Assembly (NCBI GenBank): GCA_944385105.1
Contig: CALWVR010000022.1
Location: forward strand, 1-64,000
Direction of reading: 5' to 3'
Length of the DNA stretch: 64,000 bases
Source: an uncultured Clostridia bacterium
GTDB taxonomy: Bacteria > Bacillota > Clostridia > Oscillospirales > Acutalibacteraceae
In this document: positions 17,638 to 25,930 of the stretch, in pieces
How the letters are laid out: every line of letters starts with the position of its first letter
Position numbering within the stretch: the first letter of the stretch is position 1
Program-made: the position numbers and the translations under genes
The notes under the pieces: generated by a model
What the model was told of the DNA's origin: nothing
The model's input: only the letters and a program-made list of their open reading frames with translations
Database searches by the model: none

Positions 17638-18101
17638 GGATAGGACATGGATATGATGTACATAGGCTAGTTGAAAATAGGGATTTTATATTGGGTGGCT
17701 GTAAGATAGACTATCACAAGGGGCTTTTAGGACATTCCGATGCAGATGTTTTAGTGCATGCAATTATCGATGCTTTACTTGGAGCTGCAAACTTGGGTGA
17801 TATAGGTAAGCTATTTCCAGATAATGATCCTGCATTTAAAGATGCTAATAGCTTAGAGCTTTTAAAGGTAGTATGTTCAAAAGTCAACAATAAGGGATAC
17901 GAGATTTCTAATATAGATTGCACTATAATCGCGCAGGAGCCAAAAATAGGACCATATATTTTAAAGATGAGGGAAAATATAGCTGATGTTTGTAAAATTT
18001 TGAATGAGCAAATAAGTATAAAAGCTACAACTGAAGAGGGATTGGGGTTTACTGGTAAACTAGAAGGTATATCAGTACATTCTGTTTGCCTGATATTATA
18101 A
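17634..18101 (+). CDS. ispF: 2-C-methyl-D-erythritol 2,4-cyclodiphosphate synthase
   Basis: IspF cyclises CDP-ME-2-phosphate to MEcPP. The metal-binding N-terminus is [11 protein letters not shown] (Asp8, His10), and [20 protein letters not shown] contains further active-site residues. The C-terminal segment [12 protein letters not shown] matches the CMP-binding loop. At 155 aa it is standard length for the trimeric enzyme. The ATG overlaps the ispD stop. A strong terminator follows directly, so ispDF forms a compact unit downstream of tRNA-Arg. Confidence 0.96.
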   Translation: MRIGHGYDVHRLVENRDFILGGCKIDYHKGLLGHSDADVLVHAIIDALLGAANLGDIGKLFPDNDPAFKDANSLELLKVVCSKVNNKGYEISNIDCTIIAQEPKIGPYILKMRENIADVCKILNEQISIKATTEEGLGFTGKLEGISVHSVCLIL

Positions 18102-18129
18102 AAAGCCTAACTTTTTAAGTTAGGCTTTT
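18101..18129. terminator. Terminator after ispF (bidirectional)
   Basis: AAAAGCCTAACTT (18101-18113) pairs with AAGTTAGGCTTTT (18117-18129) around a 3-nt loop. It also lies downstream of the - strand small gene at 18149. Confidence 0.9.
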
Positions 18130-18148
18130 ATATATTTTTTATATATCA

Positions 18149-18412
18149 TTATTTAAGAAATCCCTTACGTTTAAGTTCACGTATGCACGCAGGGACAGAA
18201 CTCCACTTTTTATCAGCGCTGTATGGGCGTCCAAGGTTGTCTATATATATACCAAGTTTAAGGAAACAGTTTGATTCTTCAGGAGAAAGCACATAATTGT
18301 CTTTCTTAATAGTTACAGTTTCACCATTTACCGAATAAGTTTCTACCGTACCTGGGTAGCGTGTATATCCACCAGAAATATTTTCAGTATTGTTTTGAAT
18401 GCTTTTGCTCAT
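18149..18412 (-). CDS. Small protein with an NISGG (double-glycine-like) N-terminus, unknown function
   Basis: This encodes 87 aa with a strong ribosome site (AAGGGAGGT) and a possible promoter upstream. The short N-terminus SIQNNTENISGGY resembles the end of double-glycine leader peptides cleaved by C39 peptidase/ABC exporters. The rest (TRYPGTVETYSVNGETV, then a Cys-containing ESNCFLKLGIYID segment and a second Cys in SSVPACIREL) is polar and not obviously a toxin. I do not recognise a family. The leader is short for a bacteriocin precursor, so NISGG could be coincidental; however, the unrelated small protein at 27883 has the same motif at a similar place. No C39 transporter is present in the window. 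Confidence 0.6.
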   Translation of the reverse strand: MSKSIQNNTENISGGYTRYPGTVETYSVNGETVTIKKDNYVLSPEESNCFLKLGIYIDNLGRPYSADKKWSSVPACIRELKRKGFLK

Positions 18413-18444
18413 AATTTTTACCTCCCTTTTGTTAATAAAGTTAT

Positions 18445-18471
18445 ATTATAAAACATTTAAAATACCAACAA
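18445..18471 (-). promoter_or_regulatory. Possible promoter of the small NISGG gene
   Basis: On the - strand, TTGTTG (18466-18471), a 15-nt spacer and TATAAT (18445-18450) lie about 33 nt upstream of the ATG. The -10 is perfect but the spacing is short. Confidence 0.4.
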
Positions 18472-18745
18472 TTTTTATAAAAAATATTGAAAAAACCATC
18501 GGTGCTTAAACTAAAAATGAGTATAATCCAGTTTATTTTAGCTGGTCGAGGTTGACTGTATACGAAAAAGGTCCATTGTCAGCTAACTGGCGGTAGATCT
18601 TTATAATTATGCCTAACCTGAAGAAGAATGCAAAGTATTTTTCAAAATCCACGAGTTAAGCACTTGAGGGTAAAACTTAAGAAAGGCAACACCGTTTAGT
18701 ATAATAGTAAGGTTCAAGCCGCTAAAGTAAAGAAAGGTATTGCTT

Positions 18746-19193
18746 ATGGTACGAGGTTTATCACATAGTAAATGATGCAAGCATCATGTAGTACTTACCC
18801 CAAAATATAGAAGAAAAGTACCATTATAAATTAAGAGAGGATATACAAAAGATAATAAAAGATCTTTGTAAATGGAATAAAATATAAATTTTGGAAGGAT
18901 ATATGATGTCAGATCAAGTTTATTTGCTACTGCCAACACCGACCAAATATAGTGTGTCAAAAATAATAGAGTATATGAAACGTAAAAGAAAAATAATGAT
19001 ATTTGAGAGACGTGCGAATTTGAAATATAAATTTGGGAACAGACATTTTTGGACTGAAAGATATTATGCTGGTACGGTTATTTTAAATACTGCAACAATA
19101 CAAAAATATATTAGAGAACAAGAAAAAGATGGTAAATTTATGGATAACCTCAAATCCAAAGAATATATAGACCTTTTTAAGGGTAGCAAGTAA
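18746..19193 (+). pseudogene. tnpA-like HUH transposase, inactivated
   Basis: Read across frames this is a typical IS200 TnpA: RGLSHSK, CKHHVVLTPKYRRKVP, then YKLREDIQKIIKDLCKW, ILEGYMMSD, KYKFGNRHFW and QKYIREQE. At least four lesions are visible. There is a TGA at 18773-18775 where Trp is normal, a +1 frame change near 18824, a TAA at 18885-18887 where Glu is normal, and loss of the catalytic HUH pair (family SDHVHLLL reads SDQVYLLL here). The nucleophile Tyr in QKYIREQ is still present. The last 303 nt (from TTG 18891) remain open. The protein cannot be active. Confidence 0.85.
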
Positions 19194-19223
19194 TCAGTTC
19201 CCTAAGGCTTAAACAACATGAAA

Positions 19224-19248
19224 GCCAGCCATTCTTAAGATGGCTGGC
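19224..19248 (+). repeat. Hairpin downstream of tnpA relic
   Basis: GCCAGCCAT (19224-19232) pairs perfectly with ATGGCTGGC (19240-19248) around a 7-nt loop. With no T-run it is more likely an IS structural hairpin than a terminator. Confidence 0.65.
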
Positions 19249-19281
19249 ACACTTATGACCTTATAGGCCTTTTTTATAATT

Positions 19282-19300
19282 CCGCATCTTTTAGATGCGG
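19282..19300 (+). repeat. Probable right-end hairpin of the IS200-like relic
   Basis: CCGCATCT (19282-19289) and AGATGCGG (19293-19300) form an 8-bp stem with a 3-nt loop, about 20 nt before the end of yccF. The position fits the subterminal right-end hairpin recognised by IS200/IS605 TnpA proteins. Confidence 0.5.
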
Positions 19301-19320
19301 TCATGCTTATAAAAGCTATT

Positions 19321-19686
19321 TTAGATTTCAATTATAGTTGCTCCAAAAGGCATAAAGGCAAGTTTGGCAAATTTAAAACATTGTACACCAATAGGGATCC
19401 CTAATATGGTAATGCACCAAGCAATACCAATTATTATAGAACTTATGGATAGTTCCCAACCGAGCAGAAGTATCCATAATATATTTAAAAAGAAGTTGCC
19501 AAATCCTTCTCCATAACATATTTCTTTTCCAAATGGACACAAAATAAATACAGATAATTTAAAACACTGAATGCCGAGTGGGATGCCTATAATTGTTATA
19601 CAACAAATGAGCCCACTTAAAATCCACATAATAGATAATATAAGACCACCAAAGATGATCCAAAGTAAGTTAGCTAGTATTTTCAT
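19321..19686 (-). CDS. yccF: YccF family inner-membrane protein
   Basis: This 121-aa hydrophobic protein is built of two similar halves, each a helix pair with the YccF signature: CCITIIGIPLGIQCFKLSVF (about 28-47) and CITILGIPIGVQCFKFAKLA. The ends ILCPFG and AFMPFG also repeat. YccF (DUF307) is a widespread membrane family of unknown function. Four membrane segments are likely. The ATG has GGGGGGAAAAG just upstream. trpS lies upstream on the same strand, 39 nt away, so the two are probably co-transcribed. The gene ends about 20 nt from the IS200-like relic. Confidence 0.85.
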   Translation of the reverse strand: MKILANLLWIIFGGLILSIMWILSGLICCITIIGIPLGIQCFKLSVFILCPFGKEICYGEGFGNFFLNILWILLLGWELSISSIIIGIAWCITILGIPIGVQCFKFAKLAFMPFGATIIEI

Positions 19687-19725
19687 CTTTTCCCCCCATC
19701 AAAAAATAGGCAAAGTCCTTTTATA

Positions 19726-20718
19726 TTAATTTATGAATCCTATTTTTTTCATAACTTTATTTAGTGTTTTATTTGCAATGTAAGTAGCTTTTTCTGCGCT
19801 CTCTTTGTAACATTTCTCAAGGTAATCCTTATTACTTAAAAGCTCAGTAAACTTTGTTTGAATAGGTGTGAGTTTATCTATGACTGCCTGAGCGACTGAA
19901 AGCTTAAATTCACCATATCCTAATCCAGAAAATTCATTTTCTATTTCGTCAAAGGACTTGTTGGTCATACAAGAATATATAGTCATTAAATTGTTAATAC
20001 CATCTTTTCCTTCGCCAAAACGAACACTTGATTCAGAGTCAGTAATAGCTCTTTTAAATTTCTTTATAATATCATCAGGTTTGTCTAATATGGAGATGTA
20101 GGAATTTGGATTAGAATCAGATTTTGACATCTTTTTTAATGGCTCTTGAAGCGACATTATCTTGGCTCCATTTTTATGTATATAAGGTTCCGGGATCTTA
20201 AATGTAGGGGTATAAATAGAATTAAATCTTTCGGCAACATTTCTAGTAAGCTCAAGATGTTGTTTTTGATCAGCACCTACAGGAACTACATCAGCTTGAT
20301 ACAGTAGTATATCAGATGCCATTAAAACAGGGTAGGAGAATAGCCCGCAAGTTATGTTATCAGAGTGCTTTTGAGATTTATCTTTAAATTGAGTCATTCT
20401 AGAAAGTTCTCCAAATTGTGTGTAACAGCTTAGTACCCATGAAAGTTGAGAATGAGCAGGTACATGACTTTGAATGAAGAATATACTGTCTTTTATATTA
20501 ATACCGCAAGCAAGAAGAAGTGCGTAAGCTTCAATTGTATTTTTTCTAAAGGCCTTAGGATCCTGACGAACTGTTATAGTGTGGAGATCAGCTAAAGCGA
20601 AGATGCAGTCAAACTTGTCTTGTAAATCAATCCAATTTTTGATAGCACCGATATAATTTCCAAGTGTAATAGTTCCGCTTGGTTGTATTGCACTGAATAA
20701 AGTTTTTTTTTCATTCAT
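19726..20718 (-). CDS. trpS: Tryptophan--tRNA ligase
   Basis: This class I synthetase charges tRNA-Trp. The HIGH-equivalent is PSGTITLGNYIGA (residues 13-25) and the KMSKS loop is PLKKMSKSDSNPNS. Conserved QADVVPVGADQKQHLEL identifies the Trp-specific family. At 330 aa it is standard for the dimeric bacterial enzyme. GGAGG precedes the ATG at 20718. Firmicute trpS genes are often under T-box control, but the 138 nt between this gene and the divergent folC contains no recognisable T-box sequence. yccF follows in the same direction. Confidence 0.95.
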   Translation of the reverse strand: MNEKKTLFSAIQPSGTITLGNYIGAIKNWIDLQDKFDCIFALADLHTITVRQDPKAFRKNTIEAYALLLACGINIKDSIFFIQSHVPAHSQLSWVLSCYTQFGELSRMTQFKDKSQKHSDNITCGLFSYPVLMASDILLYQADVVPVGADQKQHLELTRNVAERFNSIYTPTFKIPEPYIHKNGAKIMSLQEPLKKMSKSDSNPNSYISILDKPDDIIKKFKRAITDSESSVRFGEGKDGINNLMTIYSCMTNKSFDEIENEFSGLGYGEFKLSVAQAVIDKLTPIQTKFTELLSNKDYLEKCYKESAEKATYIANKTLNKVMKKIGFIN

Positions 20719-20856
20719 GAGTAATTTCCTCCAATAAAAGTATATTTATATAATATCATTATTTACTACATGCTGCAATATTTTTGAAATTTGTAATTTA
20801 ACTTATTGAATTGTTGTAATATAATTTATATATTAAGATATAACTTAGGTGATAAT

Positions 20857-22143
20857 ATGAATTATATAGAATCTAGGAATTACATAAATTCTTTATTAAA
20901 GTTTGGCATGAAGCCTGGACTTGAAAGAATAAGAAAATTACTTAAAAAGCTTGGAAGTCCACAAAATAAATTAAAGTTTATTCATGTTGCAGGGACTAAT
21001 GGCAAAGGGTCTACATGCACATACATATCTTCAGTGCTAAGAGAAGCTGGGTATAAAACAGGTTTGTTTATATCTCCTTTTGTTATTGATTTTAGAGAAA
21101 GAATTCAAGTAAATGGAAAAATGATAGGGGAGCATGAATTTTCTAAAATTGTGACGGAGATAAAACCATTAGTGGATGAAATGGTAGAGCTAGGTGACAC
21201 AATTACAGAATTTGAAATGATTACAGTAGTAGCTATGGTATGGTTTCTACGGGAAAGATGTGATATAGTTGTGCTGGAGGTTGGACTAGGTGGAAGATAT
21301 GATGCCACTAATGTTATAGAAAATTCTGAAATATCGGTAATAACGTCTATTTCTCTAGACCATGTCAATATTTTAGGTGATACATTAGAGAGTATAGCAT
21401 ATGAAAAGTCTGGGATAATAAAGCCCAATGGGACGACTATACTATATGGAGAACAAAGCATTTCATCATTAAATATTATAAAAGAAGAAGTGAAAAAAAA
21501 TTTTGCGACTTTAATAATTGTTAATTTTGAAAATATTAAAGTTTTAAGATCTGATATTTATGGAAGTGAATTTATATATAAGGAAGATAAATTGTTTATA
21601 CCTCTTATGGGAAAACATCAAGTGAAAAATGCGGTGCTAGCTATAAATGTTCTTGAAAGTTTGAGGGATAGAGGATACATTATATCAAAACAAAATATTT
21701 TAGACGGGCTTAAAAAATCCTTTTTTCCATCAAGACTAGAAGTTTTATCTAATGCTCCTCTCATAATATTAGACGGAGCACATAATTTAGGTGGAGCACA
21801 GGCACTAAGGAAAACGATAGATGAGTATCTTTATGACAGGAACATTATAGCTATAGTAGGAATGCTTAAAGATAAAGACGTTTTTGGAGTGGCGAATTGT
21901 CTAGGGGAAAGGTTAGACAAGGCAATAGCGGTTGAACCTAATAATAAAAGGGCTATGAGAAAAGAGGATTTGGCTCGAATTATTATGAGTCATGGTACTT
22001 ATACTATATGCGCGCAAGATTTAAGCGAGGCTATTGATAGAGCACTGTCATTTATTAATGATAAGAATGATGTAATATTAATATTTGGATCTTTATATTT
22101 AGCTTCTGAACTTAGACCAATAATAAAAAAAATCGTCAAATAA
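20857..22143 (+). CDS. folC: Bifunctional folylpolyglutamate synthase / dihydrofolate synthase
   Basis: FolC adds glutamate to dihydropteroate and to folates, using ATP. The P-loop is FIHVAGTNGKGSTCTYIS near residue 45, the Mur-ligase-like core has LEVGLGGRYDATNVI, and TSISLDHVNILGDTLESIAYEKSGIIKP is the diagnostic folylpolyglutamate segment (shown in part). Length is 428 aa. I choose ATG 20857 (AGGTGA ribosome site); an upstream ATG at 20806 adds 17 residues with no family support. A TATAAT at 20820-20825 lies upstream, with no clear -35. It is divergent from trpS and is followed by the spoIIA operon. Confidence 0.93.
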   Translation: MNYIESRNYINSLLKFGMKPGLERIRKLLKKLGSPQNKLKFIHVAGTNGKGSTCTYISSVLREAGYKTGLFISPFVIDFRERIQVNGKMIGEHEFSKIVTEIKPLVDEMVELGDTITEFEMITVVAMVWFLRERCDIVVLEVGLGGRYDATNVIENSEISVITSISLDHVNILGDTLESIAYEKSGIIKPNGTTILYGEQSISSLNIIKEEVKKNFATLIIVNFENIKVLRSDIYGSEFIYKEDKLFIPLMGKHQVKNAVLAINVLESLRDRGYIISKQNILDGLKKSFFPSRLEVLSNAPLIILDGAHNLGGAQALRKTIDEYLYDRNIIAIVGMLKDKDVFGVANCLGERLDKAIAVEPNNKRAMRKEDLARIIMSHGTYTICAQDLSEAIDRALSFINDKNDVILIFGSLYLASELRPIIKKIVK

Positions 22144-22258
22144 ACCTAAAAAGTTTTTTAATATTCTTACATAATATGAGTATTTTTATAAACATTATAG
22201 GTTATTATAAATCTACATAGAAGAGGGAGGACAAGCAATAAAGAAAGGAAGGTATTTT

Positions 22259-22597
22259 ATGGGAGTAAAATTAGTGTCTCAAGGTGAGGAAGTTATAGCT
22301 TTTATAAATGGAGATATTGACCACCATAGTGCGAGCGATATTAGAAAAGAAATTGATGCTATAACTGAAGAAAAGTGGCCACAACTTTTAAAACTAGATT
22401 TCAGCTCAGTACAATTTATGGATAGCTCTGGAATAGGCCTTATTATGGGAAGATATAAGCTAATGCAGAGACTGGGAGGGAAATTACTGATTGTAAATAT
22501 TCCAAGTCATATTATAAGACTTATAAAATTATCAGGATTATCTGAATTAGGAATAATAAAAAGGGAGGATGAAACAATAGATGCAACCCATAAATGA
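22259..22597 (+). CDS. spoIIAA: Anti-sigma F factor antagonist SpoIIAA
   Basis: This STAS-domain protein releases SigF from SpoIIAB in the forespore. The regulatory serine lies in SSVQFMDSSGIGLIMGRYK, matching Ser58 of B. subtilis SpoIIAA; SpoIIAB phosphorylates it. It is 112 aa, the normal size. GAAAGGAAGG precedes the ATG. The last 17 nt overlap spoIIAB. As the first gene of the operon it should be driven by a SigH promoter, but I could not pick a convincing one in 22144-22246. Its presence shows the organism has the early compartment-specific sporulation switch. Confidence 0.95.
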   Translation: MGVKLVSQGEEVIAFINGDIDHHSASDIRKEIDAITEEKWPQLLKLDFSSVQFMDSSGIGLIMGRYKLMQRLGGKLLIVNIPSHIIRLIKLSGLSELGIIKREDETIDATHK

Positions 22598-23024
22598 AAT
22601 GAAGTTTGAGTTTATAAGTAGGTCTTCAAATGAAAGTTTTGCAAGGGCAACTGTAGCAGCTTTTATTTCGCAGATTGATCCTACGATTTCAGAACTTGCT
22701 GATATAAAAACAGCGGTGTCAGAGGCGGTTACTAATTGTATAGTTCATGCTTATAATAATAAATTTGGAACAATATATATTTCTGTAAAGATTTATGAAA
22801 ATGGGCGTGTAATAATAAAGATTAGAGATAAAGGGTGTGGAATAGAAAATATTGATAAGGCTATGGAACCTTTGTTTACTACAGGTGGAGAAGAAAGGGC
22901 AGGGCTTGGATTTGCAGTTATGCAAAGTTTTATGGACAATATAAAAGTTATCTCAAAACCCAATAAGGGTACAACAGTAACGCTTGAAAAAAGTATAATT
23001 CCGAGAATAGTGAAAAATGGATAA
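22581..23024 (+). CDS. spoIIAB: Anti-sigma F factor / serine kinase SpoIIAB
   Basis: This GHKL-type kinase holds SigF inactive and phosphorylates SpoIIAA. ATP-site boxes are intact: N box VSEAVTNCIVHAY, G1 box IRDKGCGIENID, and G2 box AGLGFAVMQSF. At 147 aa it matches the family. The ATG at 22581 lies 13 nt from GGGAGG; MKFEF at 22599 is an alternative start. It overlaps spoIIAA by 17 nt and sigF by 8 nt, so the three are translationally coupled, which helps keep the anti-sigma and sigma levels balanced. Confidence 0.95.
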   Translation: MQPINEMKFEFISRSSNESFARATVAAFISQIDPTISELADIKTAVSEAVTNCIVHAYNNKFGTIYISVKIYENGRVIIKIRDKGCGIENIDKAMEPLFTTGGEERAGLGFAVMQSFMDNIKVISKPNKGTTVTLEKSIIPRIVKNG

Positions 23025-23673
23025 TAGAGATGAAATAATAAAAAATAATATAGGTCTTGTACATAGCTGCGCTAAGAAGTTTAAGGGAAGGGGAATAGAA
23101 TATGATGACCTGTTTCAAGCTGGGTGTTTAGGGCTTGTTAAGGCAGTGGATGCTTTTGACTATGAACGAGGTGTAAAGTTTTCAACCTATGCCGTACCTG
23201 TAATCTTAGGAGAGATAAAGAGACTTTTCCGTGATGGTGGTGCTATTAAAGTGGGGAGAAGTTTAAAAGAATTATCGCTTAAGGCAACAAGGAAGGTATC
23301 AGATTTTCAGTCAAAAGAAGGAAGAGAACCTACAATTAACGAACTTGCAGAGCTTTTAGAAATTGAACCTGCCCAGGCAGCACAAGCGTTGGAGGCGGCG
23401 ATGGTTCCAATGTCTTTGACAGTGGAGTATGAAGATGGACAGTCACAGTTGGATATACCTGTAGAGTCCCCAGATGAAAAAATTTCAGAAGTGCTAGCCC
23501 TTAAACAAATGGTGGAAAATCTTGAAAATAGAGATCGTGCTATTATACTATTAAGATTTTTCAAAAATCAGACTCAAACGCAAACAGCAAAAGTTTTAGG
23601 CATGACACAAGTTCAAGTATCAAGGAGAGAAAAGGTAATACTAAGAGAGCTTAGATCTAAATTAAGTGGTTGA
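23017..23673 (+). CDS. sigF: RNA polymerase sigma-F, forespore sigma factor
   Basis: This sigma-70 family factor has region 2 in YDDLFQAGCLGLVKAVDAFD and KFSTYAVPVILGEIKRLFRDGG, region 3 in VGRSLKELSLKATRKV, and region 4 ending TQTAKVLGMTQVQVSRREK (helix-turn-helix). The VPVILGEI stretch is typical of the SigF/SigG group. Placement directly after spoIIAB, overlapping by 8 nt, identifies it as SigF. It directs the first forespore gene set after asymmetric division. It has 218 aa, short by some family standards but complete. Confidence 0.94.
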   Translation: MDNRDEIIKNNIGLVHSCAKKFKGRGIEYDDLFQAGCLGLVKAVDAFDYERGVKFSTYAVPVILGEIKRLFRDGGAIKVGRSLKELSLKATRKVSDFQSKEGREPTINELAELLEIEPAQAAQALEAAMVPMSLTVEYEDGQSQLDIPVESPDEKISEVLALKQMVENLENRDRAIILLRFFKNQTQTQTAKVLGMTQVQVSRREKVILRELRSKLSG

Positions 23674-23690
23674 GGGATAGTTGGTGATAA

Positions 23691-24137
23691 ATGTTGAGTG
23701 AAGTATCTTTGCCCACTAAGGCTATTAAGATTTGGAAAGTTAGAGCAACTATTTTGATGTGTATTTTATTTTTTGTATGTGGAGGACTTTTTGTTTTCAA
23801 TCCTATATTACCGGCACTCATTATAGCGTTGGTAGTCACTATATATGTGTATATTATTACTATTTATTGTAGGAAAAGGTATAACTCTGAAAAATATTAT
23901 ATAGGTAAAAATTATATTTTGCTAAAAAAGGGAGTCTTTTTTAAAAAAGAAATAAAAATCTATAGAAGCCAAGTGCGTCAAGTGAGAATACTACAGACTC
24001 CGGATCAACGTTTATTTGGAATGAGTACACTAGTATTTTATTTAGCGGGGAAAAGTGAAAAGATTTCACAAATAGAGTTGAAGGACGCAATCACTCTACA
24101 AAAAAAGTTTTATTTTGGAGTAGAAAATGAAGTATAG
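23691..24137 (+). CDS. PH-domain membrane protein (YdbS-like)
   Basis: This 148-aa protein has two N-terminal membrane helices (ILMCILFFVCGGLFVFNPIL and LVVTIYVYIITIYC) followed by a bacterial PH (bPH_2) domain: YYIGKNYILLKKGVFFKKE, IYRSQVRQVRILQTPDQRLFGMSTLVFYL. That is the classic YdbS layout. The start ATG is 17 nt after the sigF stop, and its end overlaps the next gene by 11 nt. YdbS/YdbT pairs are membrane proteins, in Bacillus linked to resistance to certain antimicrobials. Co-transcription with spoIIA is possible but unproven. Confidence 0.8.
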   Translation: MLSEVSLPTKAIKIWKVRATILMCILFFVCGGLFVFNPILPALIIALVVTIYVYIITIYCRKRYNSEKYYIGKNYILLKKGVFFKKEIKIYRSQVRQVRILQTPDQRLFGMSTLVFYLAGKSEKISQIELKDAITLQKKFYFGVENEV

Positions 24138-25536
24138 GGCGGTAAACTATTATACAATATTAGTATATATTTTTAAATTTGCATTTTTACTTATAATACC
24201 AGTAATGCAACAAATTATATCTAATATATTTGAAAACGAAAGTAAGACTATAGCAATTGTACCTATAATATTGGTGGCTCTAGTGTTTTTATGGGGATAT
24301 CTTGAGTATAAAGCTATGGGTTATAGTAATGAAGAAGGTTTTTTTACTCTAAAGAAAGGAATCTTTATAAAAAAGGAATCAAGATTAAAACATAGCTGTA
24401 TTCACTCGGCACAATTAAAACGCACTATACTTTGTGCAATATTTAAAGGAACAAAACTTGAACTTTATACCCCTGCTAGAAATCGTGAAAGTAATAATAT
24501 ACACTTAATAATTAATAAAAATGAGGCCATAGATGTTTTAAATACTATATTTAATTTTAAAAACGAAAAAATTATATCTAAAGCAAAGGCTTCAAGAATA
24601 TTGTTAATGTCAGCTTCATGGTCAAACCCAATAGTGAGCGCTTTAATAGCGATACCGTTTGTAAAAAGGGCGGGAGTAATTTTAGGGCAAGAAGTAAATC
24701 AAAGGCTATATTCAACATTTGATAAGACCTTTAAACTGCTAGAATTAGGAATACCTCCTGCAGTAACAACTTTAACCTACATTATCATTGTAGCTTTTTT
24801 AGTTGCATTATTCCTACACTTTTTTAAATATATAAATTTTACAACAATATCTAATGACGAGCATATAAAAACCACTAGAGGCTTTGTAAACTATCGAGAG
24901 AAAGTAGTTAGAAAGTCATCTATTAATGCCATAATAATTAGGCAGACGCTGCTTATGAGAGTATTTAATTTATATAGTGCTTATATTTATACAGCCGGCT
25001 CATCTAAAGATAAAAGTGACCATAATCTTTTATTTGCCACTATGAAGAAGAAAGAATTGTTTCCACTTATGAAAGAAGCTTTAGGAGTAGAATTTGATGT
25101 AAAGATGGGGTTAAGACCTAAAGTAAATAGTATAAGGAATTTTATTTTACTTCCTCTTTTATCTCTTATATTAATGATAATATTGATTATTGCTTTTATA
25201 GGAGACTTATGGTATAAAAAAATAATTTCATTGTTTATAATATTTTTATCATTTTTAACTTTCTTAATATTGATAGTAAGATATGAGGCTTATAGAACTT
25301 CAGGTGTAACTTTGACAAATGATTTAGTAGTAGTTAACGGATATAGGATGATGTCTTTATATTCTGTATATGTACCAAAGAATAAAATTCAAAATGTAAA
25401 CTTAAATCAAAACATATTTCAAAGGAGATCTAATACGTGCAACTTTAGGATAAGCATATACTCAGAAAAAAGAAAATACTTCGAGTGTAAGCATTTGAAT
25501 TACAACAATATTAAACAATTCGTTATTAATTTGTAA
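24127..25536 (+). CDS. PH-domain membrane protein (YdbT-like)
   Basis: This 469-aa protein is the usual larger partner of the YdbS-like gene. It has paired membrane helices at the N-terminus, near 165-240 and near 340-400. Between them are bPH_2 units marked by GFFTLKKGIFIKKESRLKH (about 76), TRGFVNYREKVVRKSSINAI (about 255) and a last one at VVVNGYRMMSLYSVYVPKNK. Three such domains match B. subtilis YdbT. It starts within the previous gene and ends in a strong terminator. The function is not defined; a role in envelope protection is suggested by Bacillus work. Domain identity is read from pattern and pairing. Confidence 0.75.
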   Translation: MKYRAVNYYTILVYIFKFAFLLIIPVMQQIISNIFENESKTIAIVPIILVALVFLWGYLEYKAMGYSNEEGFFTLKKGIFIKKESRLKHSCIHSAQLKRTILCAIFKGTKLELYTPARNRESNNIHLIINKNEAIDVLNTIFNFKNEKIISKAKASRILLMSASWSNPIVSALIAIPFVKRAGVILGQEVNQRLYSTFDKTFKLLELGIPPAVTTLTYIIIVAFLVALFLHFFKYINFTTISNDEHIKTTRGFVNYREKVVRKSSINAIIIRQTLLMRVFNLYSAYIYTAGSSKDKSDHNLLFATMKKKELFPLMKEALGVEFDVKMGLRPKVNSIRNFILLPLLSLILMIILIIAFIGDLWYKKIISLFIIFLSFLTFLILIVRYEAYRTSGVTLTNDLVVVNGYRMMSLYSVYVPKNKIQNVNLNQNIFQRRSNTCNFRISIYSEKRKYFECKHLNYNNIKQFVINL

Positions 25537-25557
25537 TTATTAATTTATTTAGTGAAA

Positions 25558-25601
25558 AAAGACATAATGTATTATAATAATTTGTAATACATTATGTCTT
25601 T
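25558..25601 (+). terminator. Strong terminator after the PH-domain pair
   Basis: A 17-bp perfect stem (25558-25574 with 25585-25601) with a 10-nt loop, ending in T-run. It closes the unit that begins at spoIIAA. Confidence 0.9.
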
Positions 25602-25930
25602 TAAAGCATAAAGAATATTGTATATATACATATGTTTAAAACTTTGTGGAAAATGTGGAATTTTAAAAATAAAAGATTTTTAGGTATAATTTTTTCTTAT
25701 TAATTTTCTCAAATAGTCAACTGAATAGCTAGAAATAAGACAAATATATATCAAATCACAGGTAAATTTCATATAAGGAAATAAAATAGGAAATAATATG
25801 TGAATTTTTATTGATAAATCTTGTTTTGTTAAAAACTATGTTGAAAACGTTGAAAATTAATATAATTAAAAAGAATAAAATTTATCTAAAATCGACACAA
25901 TTATATTATGATGTAAAAAACAAGACATAA
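25602..25930. other. Gene-free AT-rich interval between converging units
   Basis: About 330 nt without an ORF of note. Two nearby TGTGGAA-like words (about 25645-25660) resemble imperfect DnaA boxes, and a GTTGAAAACGTTGAAAAT stretch lies near 25839-25857. No origin-like cluster, repeat or RNA is evident. Confidence 0.4.

Larger units (their letters stand above)
18541..19310 (+). mobile_element. Degenerate IS200/IS605-family element (TnpA only)
   Basis: A decayed tnpA gene (18746-19193) is preceded by about 200 nt of ORF-free leader and followed by two hairpins at 19224-19248 and 19282-19300, of the kind found at ends of IS200-like elements, which transpose as single strands through subterminal hairpins. 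There are no terminal inverted repeats or target duplications, as expected for this family. No tnpB is present. The outer boundaries are estimates. Confidence 0.6.

Noticed and set aside
22144..22258. SigH promoter for the spoIIA operon
   Set aside because: No sequence close enough to the SigH consensus to call.
25640..25860. Origin-like DnaA boxes
   Set aside because: Only two imperfect TGTGGAA words, no dnaA/dnaN or AT-rich unwinding module with boxes nearby.
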